A DNA stretch of 64,000 bases from an uncultured Clostridia bacterium (GTDB taxonomy: Bacteria > Bacillota > Clostridia > Lachnospirales > Anaerotignaceae), in the NCBI GenBank assembly GCA_944383885.1, contig CALWRF010000040.1:213574-277573 (forward strand), read 5' to 3'. Below, piece by piece: positions 8,241 to 16,272 of the stretch. Below the pieces are notes generated by a model. That model saw nothing but the letters and a program-made list of their open reading frames with translations. It made no database searches and was not told the DNA's origin. The translations under genes were made by a program, and so were the position numbers. The first letter of the stretch is position 1, and each line of letters opens with the position of its first letter.

Positions 8241-8656
8241 AGTGCCGAAAAATGCAGGCTCTCCTTTGCCAAAATATTATTTTATTCAGGCTGTTGAAAA
8301 GCAGCGTAAGCTAAAGCGCATTTATTTAAAAAAGTTAGCTTTGAAGCCATACGCTATTTTAATTTGCCAAGTTACGGACAGGAGCAAAAGGCATTTCAAA
8401 ACAAACTAAAAATGAAACGCCTTTTGTTTTGCCGCAGGCATTACCCTATCTCTTAAAGCCTTTAAACTGCTCAGGCGTTTTGCTTTGACGCCTTAGTTTG
8501 TCAGGTGATTTTATTTCATTAAAAATAATTTCCATCTGCGTATTACATAAGGAAATCAAAACAGCGCCAATACGTGCGTACAGATACCTACAGATGTATT
8601 TTGCTTATTAAAGCGGCTGACAATTTGCTACCAAAGCCTTCCGCAGCATTAAGATA
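8241..8656. other. Gene-free hairpin-rich block between alaS and the AEC operon
   Basis: About 415 bases without a credible gene. It contains several consecutive inverted repeats. At 8303-8355, AGCGTA-AGCTAA pairs with TTAGCT...TACGCT. At 8385-8426 there is a 14-bp stem with one mismatch (CAAAAGGC arm). At 8464-8499, AAACT...AGGCGT pairs with ACGCCT...AGTTT. At 8531-8556, ATTTCC pairs with GGAAAT. A T-tailed hairpin closes it on the minus side. No RNase P, tmRNA, SRP or 6S landmark was seen. It could be a structured RNA, a long structured 3' region of alaS, or a non-autonomous dispersed repeat. An 81-codon plus-strand reading frame across its edge has no ribosome site and no family look. Confidence 0.5.
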
Positions 8657-11296
8657 TTACAACTGTGACATTATTACTTCCTCAGCTTTTTTAAGCGCGT
8701 CGCCTATTTTTGAAGGGTCTTTGCCGCCTGCCTGAGCCATAGCCGGCTTGCCTCCTCCGCCGCCTCCGCAGACTGATGCGGCCTCTTTAATTATTTTTCC
8801 AGCATGTACGCCTTTATCAACAGCGCCTTTTGTTGCCATAGCCACAAGAGTAACTTTACCCTCAGCACTTGAGGCAAGAACAACTACTGCTTCGCCAAGC
8901 CTGTTTTTAAGCTCGTCGCCCATTGTTTTAAGGTCATCGGCGCCTGTGTTTTCAACCTGAGCGCATACTACATTAATTCCGTTTATTTCTTTGCTGTTTT
9001 TAAGTATCTCATCTGCCGCGCCGGAAGCCATCTCCGCTTTAAGTTTTTCTACTTCTTTAGCGAGGTCTTTTTGTTCTTTAATAATATCGCCAAGGCGTTT
9101 AACCATGTTATCCGGGTTTGTTTTAAGCATAGCGCAGATTTCTTTAAGCGCTGTTTCCTCTCTCTGGTAATGTTTAAGAGCGCCTTCGCCTGTAAGGGCT
9201 TCTATACGCCTTACACCGGAAGCGACGCCGTTTTCAGAAACAATCTTAAACGAGCCAATCTGAGCTGTGTTTGTAAGATGGGCGCCGCCGCAAAGCTCTA
9301 TACTGTATCCTCCCATATTTACAACACGAACAACGTCGCCGTATTTCTCGCCGAAAAGCGCCATAGCGCCCATTTTTCTTGCTTCATCAATGGATTTTTC
9401 GGAAATATCTATATTAAGACCCGAAAGTATCTTTTCGTTAACTATATCCTCAACTTTCTTTATCTCGCTTTCTGTCATCGGCTGGAAGTGGGTAAAGTCA
9501 AATCTCAGCCTGTCGGCTGATACATAAGAGCCTGCCTGCTCTACATGTGTGCCTAAAACTTCTCTTAACGCCTTTTGAAGAAGGTGTGTAGCCGAGTGGT
9601 TTCTTGATATAGAAAGCCTGTTTTTCTCATCAATTTTAGCTGTGGCTTTTTCTCCTACAGTAATAACGCCGTCTACAACTGTACCTATATGAGCTGTTTT
9701 TCCTCCTACAACGTGTATTGTGTCAGAAACCTCAACTGTACCCATATCAGTCTTTATAATACCGATATCGCCTACCTGACCGCCCATTTCAGCGTAAAAC
9801 GGTGTTTTGTCAAGGAATACGGCAACATCGCTGCCAACAGAAGCACTGTTTGCAACGGCATTGTCCGCTACAAGCTCTATAACCTTGCAGCCGTCAATTT
9901 CAGCTTTATCATATCCGTCGAATACTGTTAAAAGCGCAGGGTCAAGCTGGTTATAGACTGTTTCTGCCGCGCCCATATAGTTGGATACTGCTCTTGCGGC
10001 TCTCGCTCTTTCTTTCTGTTCTTTCATTTCAGATGCAAATGCTTCTTTGTCAAGTGTAAGACCGCTTTCTTCAAGTATTTCTTCTGTAAGCTCAATAGGG
10101 AATCCGTATGTGTCATAAAGCCTGAAGCTCTTATCCGCCCCCATTACGCTCTGACCGGCTGCCTTCATTTCTTCTATGTCGTTTTTAAGTATTTCCATGC
10201 CTTTATCAAGAGTCTTGTAGAAGCTGTTTTCCTCTACTGTAAGAACTTTCTTGATATAGTCCTTTTTCTCTTTAAGCTCAGGGTAAGCATCGCCTGATGT
10301 GGCAATTACAACTTCGCAAAGGTCTGCAAGGAACTCTTTTTCTATACCAAGGCGTTTACCGTGGCGAGCGGCGCGTCTTAAAAGCCTCCTTAAAACATAG
10401 CCCCTGCCTTCATTTGAAGGAAGAACTCCGTCAGCTGTCATAAATGTTACAGAACGTATATGGTCTACAATAACGCGTACGCTTTCGTCTGTTTTGTGGT
10501 CTTTCATATACTCAACACCGGCAATGCCGCAAACAGCGTCCCTAAGAGCTTTAAGTGTGTCAACATCGAATATTGAGTCAACGCCCTGCATAATAGTAGC
10601 CATTCTTTCAAGACCCATGCCTGTGTCTATGTTTTTCTTTTCAAGCTCTGTATAAGTGCCGTCTTCATGGGCGTCAAACTGTGTAAATACAAGGTTCCAG
10701 AACTCCATGTACCTGTCGCAGTCGCAGCCTACAGTGCAGTCAGGCTTTCCGCAGCCGTATTCCTCGCCTCTGTCATAATAAATTTCAGAACATGGACCGC
10801 ATGGACCTGTGCCGTGCTCCCAGAAATTATCTTCCTTACCCATATAGAAAATTCTGTCTTTTGGAAGACCTACTTTTTCGTGCCAAATCTGAGCCGCTTC
10901 CTCATCGTCTTTGTAAACTGTTACATAAAGCCTGTCTTCAGGTATTTCAAGGACTTTTGTTACAAACTCCCAGCTCCAAGGTATAATCTCGTTTTTAAAA
11001 TAATCGCCAAATGAAAAATCTCCCAGCATTTCAAAAAATGTGCCGTGGCGCGCTGTTTTGCCTACGTTTTCAATATCGCCTGTCCTTATGCATTTCTGGC
11101 ATGTAGTAACCCTTTTTCTCGGCGGAATTTCCTGACCTGTAAAATACGGTTTAAGCGGCGCCATACCTGAGTTAATAAGAAGAAGGCTGTTGTCGTTATG
11201 CGGCACAAGCGACGCAGACGGCAGCCTTAAATGGTCCTTAGACTCAAAAAATGAAAGGAATTTTTCCCTTATCTCGTTTACACCCAATGGTTTCAT
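8657..11296 (-). CDS. alaS: Alanine--tRNA ligase
   Basis: Full-length alanyl-tRNA synthetase of 879 residues; it charges tRNA-Ala. The class II catalytic core starts at residue 1 (LPSASLVPHNDNSLLLINSGMAPLKPYF, with CQKCIRTGDIENVGKT and HGTFFEMLGDFSFGDYF). The editing domain carries the zinc-type motif HSATH and the later CGGAH. The C-terminal C-Ala domain ends in the glycine-rich GGGGGGKPAMAQAGG run. A GGAGG sits 9 bases before the ATG. Expression is governed by the T-box leader upstream, whose specifier codon is GCA. There is no sign of truncation or frameshift. Identification is secure. Confidence 0.98.
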   Translation of the reverse strand: MKPLGVNEIREKFLSFFESKDHLRLPSASLVPHNDNSLLLINSGMAPLKPYFTGQEIPPRKRVTTCQKCIRTGDIENVGKTARHGTFFEMLGDFSFGDYFKNEIIPWSWEFVTKVLEIPEDRLYVTVYKDDEEAAQIWHEKVGLPKDRIFYMGKEDNFWEHGTGPCGPCSEIYYDRGEEYGCGKPDCTVGCDCDRYMEFWNLVFTQFDAHEDGTYTELEKKNIDTGMGLERMATIMQGVDSIFDVDTLKALRDAVCGIAGVEYMKDHKTDESVRVIVDHIRSVTFMTADGVLPSNEGRGYVLRRLLRRAARHGKRLGIEKEFLADLCEVVIATSGDAYPELKEKKDYIKKVLTVEENSFYKTLDKGMEILKNDIEEMKAAGQSVMGADKSFRLYDTYGFPIELTEEILEESGLTLDKEAFASEMKEQKERARAARAVSNYMGAAETVYNQLDPALLTVFDGYDKAEIDGCKVIELVADNAVANSASVGSDVAVFLDKTPFYAEMGGQVGDIGIIKTDMGTVEVSDTIHVVGGKTAHIGTVVDGVITVGEKATAKIDEKNRLSISRNHSATHLLQKALREVLGTHVEQAGSYVSADRLRFDFTHFQPMTESEIKKVEDIVNEKILSGLNIDISEKSIDEARKMGAMALFGEKYGDVVRVVNMGGYSIELCGGAHLTNTAQIGSFKIVSENGVASGVRRIEALTGEGALKHYQREETALKEICAMLKTNPDNMVKRLGDIIKEQKDLAKEVEKLKAEMASGAADEILKNSKEINGINVVCAQVENTGADDLKTMGDELKNRLGEAVVVLASSAEGKVTLVAMATKGAVDKGVHAGKIIKEAASVCGGGGGGKPAMAQAGGKDPSKIGDALKKAEEVIMSQL

Positions 11297-11355
11297 TTTT
11301 TATATCCTCCTTAAAAAACATTTATAAATTGTTTTATTTACTTAAAATTAAATAC

Positions 11356-11393
11356 AAAAAAGCCTTCAATCCCTGCTTTTAGGGACGAAGGCT
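11356..11393 (-). terminator. T-box regulatory terminator before alaS
   Basis: On the minus strand AGCCTTC pairs with GAAGGCT, extended by CCCT/AGGG inside, followed by six T. It begins right after the T-box sequence, as required for the terminator/antiterminator switch. Confidence 0.9.
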
Positions 11394-11615
11394 CGCGGTA
11401 CCACCCTATTTACACTAAAAAATCAGTGTCACTTTATACCCTGTAACGAAGGGCTTACGTCCGGAGATACTTTTTGTTCCCTCCGGCGGCTCAAAGACTG
11501 CTTCAGTTAAAAAACACACATAACGCGCCTTACAGCCCGGATAAATCCGTGGGCGTTTCTCTGGAAGGTATTTTAAAACCTACTTATTCTTTTCCCTGCC
11601 TTTTACAGCTTAACG
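11394..11615 (-). promoter_or_regulatory. T-box riboswitch, alanine-specific
   Basis: The minus strand carries the T-box core GGGTGGTACCGCG (positions 11406-11394). Stem I landmarks lie further upstream: an AGTA segment, AGAGA, and GAA followed by the codon GCA (11501-11499) in the place of the specifier loop. GCA codes for alanine and the downstream gene is alaS. Uncharged tRNA-Ala should therefore stabilise the antiterminator and turn the gene on. The 5' limit is set from the promoter position. Confidence 0.93.
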
Positions 11616-11621
11616 CAAACA

Positions 11622-11650
11622 ATTATATTTTATATAAATTATATTGTCAA
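11622..11650 (-). promoter_or_regulatory. Consensus sigma-A promoter of alaS
   Basis: A perfect TTGACA, 17-base spacer and perfect TATAAT on the minus strand; the transcript would start near 11615 at the foot of T-box stem I. Confidence 0.9.
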
Positions 11651-11750
11651 CACAAAATACCGAAATTCTTAAATTTAAGCACTGGATATAAAAAACATTC
11701 CATGTAATAAAAACTTAATATTTAGGAGCTTTGTTTTCGTGTTATATCGG

Positions 11751-11779
11751 TTGTTAACGTGTGCAAAAAAATGTATAAT
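11751..11779 (+). promoter_or_regulatory. Promoter of the S-layer-homology protein gene
   Basis: TTGTTA, a 17-base spacer and TATAAT, followed by AAGGAGG seven bases before the ATG at 11830. Confidence 0.75.
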
Positions 11780-11829
11780 TAAATCAGATATTACATAAAA
11801 TTTATAACTTCAGCTAAGGAGGTATTGAA

Positions 11830-13170
11830 ATGAAAGCAGTTAAAAAATTAATAGGGATAGCCGCATCTTTGACATTAATACTGTCAGCAAGCGTGCCGTC
11901 CCTTGCAGCAAAAAATGTGGCGACAGTAAACGCATCCTGCGGTGAAGGCGGAAACATATCACCAAAATATAATGTGGAGGTGCCGGTTGGTGAGAACATT
12001 ACATTTACAATAACACCTGACGAGGGTTATAAAATCGACTCAGTTACAGTTGACGGCGTAGATAAAGAAGACATATCCACATATACTTTTTACAACTTAA
12101 CAGGCGACCATGTAATTAAAGCCGAATTTAAGAAAATAACCAAATCATATACAAAAGAAGAAGAAAGCACAGGTTATACAAAATTAACAGCCAAAAGGAC
12201 AGAAAAAGAAAAAGAAACTGCTGACCCTGCCTGGTCAACAAATCCAAACACAACAGCTGAACGCAATGAAGCCAACAAAGATAAAACATTTTATATAAAA
12301 GCAAGCGCCGGAACAGGCGGAACTATTTCCCCAAGCAACACAGTTACTGCAAAAGGCGGTCAAAGCGTTACTTTCGAGATTAAGCCGAGGGACGGGTATG
12401 TTGTTAAAGGAGTATATATCGATGATATTTACGGCGGCAAGCTTACATCATACACATTCAGCGACTTAGCCAAAGACCATACAATAAGGGCTGAGTTTGA
12501 AACAGCCGCCAATGCCGAAATAGATGAAATGACAAAGAACAGTTCATCTAACAAAATTGAGTCAATAGATATAGGCTACAGCATATCAGGCGTTGAAAAC
12601 CCTTACAGGGATATAACAAGCAGTGCTTCTTACTATAAGAGCGCGCTTAACCTTTATAATAACGATGTGCTTTTAGGAACATCGGCAAACGAGTTTTCAC
12701 CAAACGAATACCTTACAAGGCAGGACGCGGCAAGGGCTTTCTACCGCATAGAGAGAATCATAAGCTCTAACTTCTCTAACCCATACACTGATGTATCAGA
12801 CAGCAGCTCGTACCGCGACGCCATAGCGTGGTCATATCACAACGGAATAATAGACCCGCAGTCAGACGGCATATTTAATCCTGAAGGCGCAATTACAAAA
12901 GAAGAACTCTGCCAGATGATTTATAACTACGCTAAGTATACAGGCGCAGCCCCTTCCGGCAGCTGGGCAATTAACCTTCCATATACAGACACAGACCAGC
13001 TTTCAAGCGATAAAATAGAAGCAGTTATGTACTGCACTCTTAAAAGCATAGTAACTAAAAACAGCAACGGGACACTTTCTCCAAAGAGCTATGTAACAAG
13101 AGCTGAGGCTGCCGAAATACTTAATAACGCTATGATAGTTACAAGACGTGACTCAGGCAAACAGCAATAA
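11830..13170 (+). CDS. Secreted S-layer-homology protein with InlB-type repeats
   Basis: A 446-residue exported surface protein. Residues 1-26 are a Sec signal peptide ending SLAA. Two copies of a divergent InlB B-repeat/Listeria-Bacteroides-like module follow, at about 29-98 and 155-220. Each has a GGxISP...GY.I..V..D...YTF..L..DH.I.AEF pattern. A charged linker full of K and E separates them. From about residue 250 onward there are S-layer homology motifs, e.g. FSNPYTDVSDSSSYRDAIAWSYHNGIIDPQSDGIFNPEG and the following TKEELCQMI and VTRAEAAEIL segments. SLH domains normally bind pyruvylated cell-wall polymer, so the protein is probably anchored to the wall from its C-terminus. It stands alone between its own promoter and a strong terminator. 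Biological role is unknown. Confidence 0.88.
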   Translation: MKAVKKLIGIAASLTLILSASVPSLAAKNVATVNASCGEGGNISPKYNVEVPVGENITFTITPDEGYKIDSVTVDGVDKEDISTYTFYNLTGDHVIKAEFKKITKSYTKEEESTGYTKLTAKRTEKEKETADPAWSTNPNTTAERNEANKDKTFYIKASAGTGGTISPSNTVTAKGGQSVTFEIKPRDGYVVKGVYIDDIYGGKLTSYTFSDLAKDHTIRAEFETAANAEIDEMTKNSSSNKIESIDIGYSISGVENPYRDITSSASYYKSALNLYNNDVLLGTSANEFSPNEYLTRQDAARAFYRIERIISSNFSNPYTDVSDSSSYRDAIAWSYHNGIIDPQSDGIFNPEGAITKEELCQMIYNYAKYTGAAPSGSWAINLPYTDTDQLSSDKIEAVMYCTLKSIVTKNSNGTLSPKSYVTRAEAAEILNNAMIVTRRDSGKQQ

Positions 13171-13184
13171 AATAAAAACATTAC

Positions 13185-13212
13185 GTGCCGGCTGCGCCGG
13201 CACTTTTTTTTT
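13185..13212 (+). terminator. Strong intrinsic terminator
   Basis: An 8-bp perfect GC-rich stem (GTGCCGGC/GCCGGCAC) with a 3-base loop and nine T follows the SLH gene. Confidence 0.95.
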
Positions 13213-13273
13213 ATAATCCGCATAAAGAAGTTATATAAAAAGTTATAAAAAAGGAGTAAAAAAGGAGTAAAAT

Positions 13274-14695
13274 ATGGACTCTGTTTTTAATATAAAAATA
13301 AATAAAGACTCGGACATACCGCTTTACCGCCAGATAGGCGATAATATATGCCGCCTTATAGAAGAAGGAACCCTAAAAGCTAATACACGCCTTCCGGCTA
13401 TACGTTCTTTAGCCAAAAACCTTAATGTAAACAACGACACAATAGTATCTGCCTACAAATACCTTATAAATAAAAAAGCCGCATACTCCCAAGTAGGCAG
13501 CGGCACTTATGTATCCCCCATACTTCTTGACGAAATACCGCAGCCGGTAGCAAAAGAAAACATATCGCCTTTTACAAAGCATAAATCCGATATTAAATCA
13601 CCGGGTTTTATAAATTTTGCCGACTCTTCCCTTCCCCAGTCACTTTTCCCTTCCGATGAATTTAAAAACGCGTTTAATGAGCTTTTGGACAGAGAAAAGG
13701 GCGGCGCTTTCTCGTCAGTTGACAGTCAGGGCTATATGCCTTTAAGGGAAAAAATATGCTCTTTCCTTACGGACTACAGTATAAACACATACCCGGAAAA
13801 TATACAGATTTTATCTGGTGCACAGCAGGGCATTGATATTGTGTCAAAAGCCATGATAAGCTACGGCGATATTGTTTTTACTGAAAATCCAACATTTTAC
13901 GGCGCCGCAGGGGCTTTTATATCCCGCGGATGCCGAATAATAGAAATACCTGTTGACGAAACAGGACCAGATGTTTCGGCTATAGAAAACCTCGCAAAGC
14001 TGTATAAGCCGAAGTTTTTTTATTCAATGGCGTATTTTCAAACGCCTACCGGCTTTTCCTGCTCTCTTGCAAAAAAAAGGCGAATACTGGAATTAGCCGA
14101 AAAATTCAATTTTTATATCATAGAAGACGACAACCTTTATGACTTTAACTATACAAAGTCATCTATTGTGCCGTATAAAGCCCTTGATTACCAGAACAGA
14201 GTTATATATATAAAAAGCTTTTCAAAAATACTTATGCCTGGGCTTAGAATGGGCTTTGCCGTGCTGCCAAACAAAGTAACGCAAAGCATAATGAATGCAA
14301 AATACACAACGGATATTTCAACTTCCGGTGTGCTTCAAAAGGCGCTTGACATTTATTTTTCAAAAAACACATACAAAAACCATATTAAAGAAGTGGTTAA
14401 ATATGCCGCTTATCAGTACCGACATACAGTTAAATACTGCGACAGATTTCTGAAAGGCAAATGCTCTTACACAAAACCGAACGGCGGAATAAGCCTTTGG
14501 ATAGATACCGGCGTTAAATACGACGCCCTCTATACTTCTCTTTACGATAAACATACTGCCGTTTCACCCGGAAGCCGGTTTATGATAAACGGAAGCGACA
14601 CAAGCTATATACGCCTTTGCTTTACTGCCGTTTCCGTACCTAAAATAGAAACCGGCATACGCCGCATATCAGAATGCATAGACAGCCTTACATAA
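13274..14695 (+). CDS. MocR-type regulator: GntR HTH fused to aminotransferase-like domain
   Basis: A 473-residue MocR/GabR/PdxR family protein. Residues 10-78 form a winged-helix GntR domain (DIPLYRQIGDNICRLIEEG...LPAIRSLAKNLNVNNDTI). The remainder is a fold type I aminotransferase-like domain. The PLP-binding lysine is K318 in KSFSKILMPGLRMG, and the D of the YIIEDDNLYDF motif is present. Such proteins use PLP or an amine as ligand and typically regulate pyridoxal or GABA-related genes; target genes are not obvious here. Two GGAG-type sites lie in tandem directly before the ATG (AAAAGGAGTAAAAAAGGAG). The gene is followed 83 bases later by gltX on the same strand. Confidence 0.9.
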   Translation: MDSVFNIKINKDSDIPLYRQIGDNICRLIEEGTLKANTRLPAIRSLAKNLNVNNDTIVSAYKYLINKKAAYSQVGSGTYVSPILLDEIPQPVAKENISPFTKHKSDIKSPGFINFADSSLPQSLFPSDEFKNAFNELLDREKGGAFSSVDSQGYMPLREKICSFLTDYSINTYPENIQILSGAQQGIDIVSKAMISYGDIVFTENPTFYGAAGAFISRGCRIIEIPVDETGPDVSAIENLAKLYKPKFFYSMAYFQTPTGFSCSLAKKRRILELAEKFNFYIIEDDNLYDFNYTKSSIVPYKALDYQNRVIYIKSFSKILMPGLRMGFAVLPNKVTQSIMNAKYTTDISTSGVLQKALDIYFSKNTYKNHIKEVVKYAAYQYRHTVKYCDRFLKGKCSYTKPNGGISLWIDTGVKYDALYTSLYDKHTAVSPGSRFMINGSDTSYIRLCFTAVSVPKIETGIRRISECIDSLT

Positions 14696-14778
14696 ACCTT
14701 TACAGTTCGGTTTAAAATATGTAAAATATAACTTAGCCATGCTTTTACAAGCGTTTAAAAAAGAAAGGAAGATAAGAA

Positions 14779-16233
14779 ATGGAAATAAGAACAAGGTTTG
14801 CTCCAAGCCCTACAGGCTATATGCATATCGGCAACCTTAGGACAGCGCTTTACGAATACCTTATTGCCAAATCCCAAGGCGGCAAATTTATACTGCGCAT
14901 AGAAGATACAGACCAGGAAAGGTACGTTGAAGGCGCTGTTGACATTATATACAACACACTTAAAATAACAGGTCTTGAGTATGACGAAGGTCCGGACAAA
15001 GACGGCGGCTGTGGTCCATACATTCAGAGTGAAAGAATGAAAACGGGCATTTATATGAAATATGCCCTTGAGTTAGTTGAAAAAGGCGAAGCATACTACT
15101 GCTTCTGCACAAAGGAACGCCTTGACAGCCTTAAAGAAAGCAATGCCGAAGGCGACGCTTTTGCCAAGTACGACAGGCACTGTCTTTCTCTATCGAAAGA
15201 AGAAATTGATGAAAACTTAAAAAGCGGCAAGCCTTTTGTTATCCGCCAGAAAATGCCTCAGGAAGGCACAACATCATTTACCGATGCGGTTTACGGCACA
15301 ATAACAGTTGAAAACAGCGAGCTTGATGACCAGATACTTATTAAATCCGACGGAATGCCTACCTATAACTTTGCCAACGTAGTAGATGACCATCTTATGA
15401 ACATAACCCATGTTGTAAGAGGAAGCGAGTATCTTTCATCTACGCCTAAATACAACCTGCTTTATAATGCTTTCGGCTGGAACGCTCCGCAGTATGTCCA
15501 CCTGCCGCCTGTTATGAAAGACGCGCACCACAAGCTGTCAAAACGCAACGGCGACGCTTCTTTCGGCGACCTTATAGATAAAGGCTACCTTCCGGAAGCA
15601 GTCATTAATTATATCGCCCTTTTAGGCTGGAGTCCGTCTGACAACACAGAGATATTTACTCTTGATGAGCTTAAAGAAAAATTTAATATTTCCGGATTAA
15701 GCAAGTCGCCGGCAATATTTGATACAGCTAAGCTTACATGGATGAACGGCGAGTATATCAAAAATATGGATGAGGAAAAATATCTTTCTATTGTTACGCC
15801 GCGCCTTGAAAACATAATTAAAAACAAAAATCTGGACATAAAAAAAATAGCGCTTCTGCTGCAAAAAAGGCTTGAAACTCTTAACGACATACCTTCACTT
15901 GTGGACTTTTTCGATGAGCTTCCTGAGTACACAACAGACCTGTATGTCCATAAAAAAATGAAAACAACAGAAGAAATAGCCCTTTCCAGCCTTAAAGCCT
16001 GTGTGCCTGTGCTTGAAGGCATTACAGACTGGAAAGAAAACATTATACATGACAAACTTATGAACCTTGTTACAGACCTTGGAATTAAAAACGGTCAGCT
16101 TTTATGGCCTGTAAGGACAGCTCTTTCCGGCAAGCCTACATCTCCTGGAGGCGCTATGGAACTTGCAGACATACTTGGAAAAGAAGAAACTTTAAAAAGA
16201 ATTAAAAAAGGCATAGAGCTTTTGGAAAAATAA
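14779..16233 (+). CDS. gltX: Glutamate--tRNA ligase
   Basis: Class I glutamyl-tRNA synthetase, 484 residues, a normal length. The HIGH-type motif is H16-I-G-N in [16 protein letters not shown], and KLSKR is at residues 252-256. The IEDTDQER motif (about 41-49) and the [15 protein letters not shown] stretch are characteristic. It charges tRNA-Glu; many Clostridia use the same enzyme to misacylate tRNA-Gln for GatCAB, but that is not decidable from this window. A GGAAG site precedes the ATG. No T-box was seen upstream. Confidence 0.97.
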   Translation: MEIRTRFAPSPTGYMHIGNLRTALYEYLIAKSQGGKFILRIEDTDQERYVEGAVDIIYNTLKITGLEYDEGPDKDGGCGPYIQSERMKTGIYMKYALELVEKGEAYYCFCTKERLDSLKESNAEGDAFAKYDRHCLSLSKEEIDENLKSGKPFVIRQKMPQEGTTSFTDAVYGTITVENSELDDQILIKSDGMPTYNFANVVDDHLMNITHVVRGSEYLSSTPKYNLLYNAFGWNAPQYVHLPPVMKDAHHKLSKRNGDASFGDLIDKGYLPEAVINYIALLGWSPSDNTEIFTLDELKEKFNISGLSKSPAIFDTAKLTWMNGEYIKNMDEEKYLSIVTPRLENIIKNKNLDIKKIALLLQKRLETLNDIPSLVDFFDELPEYTTDLYVHKKMKTTEEIALSSLKACVPVLEGITDWKENIIHDKLMNLVTDLGIKNGQLLWPVRTALSGKPTSPGGAMELADILGKEETLKRIKKGIELLEK

Positions 16234-16246
16234 AACACAAAAAATA

Positions 16247-16272
16247 ACCCCTGAAAAGGGGTCATTTTTTTT
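16247..16272. terminator. Shared terminator between gltX and the RND operon
   Basis: ACCCC/GGGGT stem with a TGAAAA loop. It is flanked by T8 on the plus side and A-rich sequence on the other, so it can serve both convergent transcripts. Confidence 0.75.

Noticed and set aside
8164..8409. 81-codon frame on the plus strand beside alaS
   Set aside because: No ribosome site, and it runs through the hairpin-rich block; basic, low-quality protein without a family look.
8241..8656. RNase P RNA, tmRNA or 6S RNA in the gap beside alaS
   Set aside because: The conserved cores of these RNAs (such as GAGGAAAGTCC of RNase P, or the tRNA-like ends of tmRNA) were not found on either strand.
9071..9520. 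149-codon frame on the plus strand within alaS
   Set aside because: Wholly inside a conserved essential gene on the other strand; composition is that of a shadow frame.
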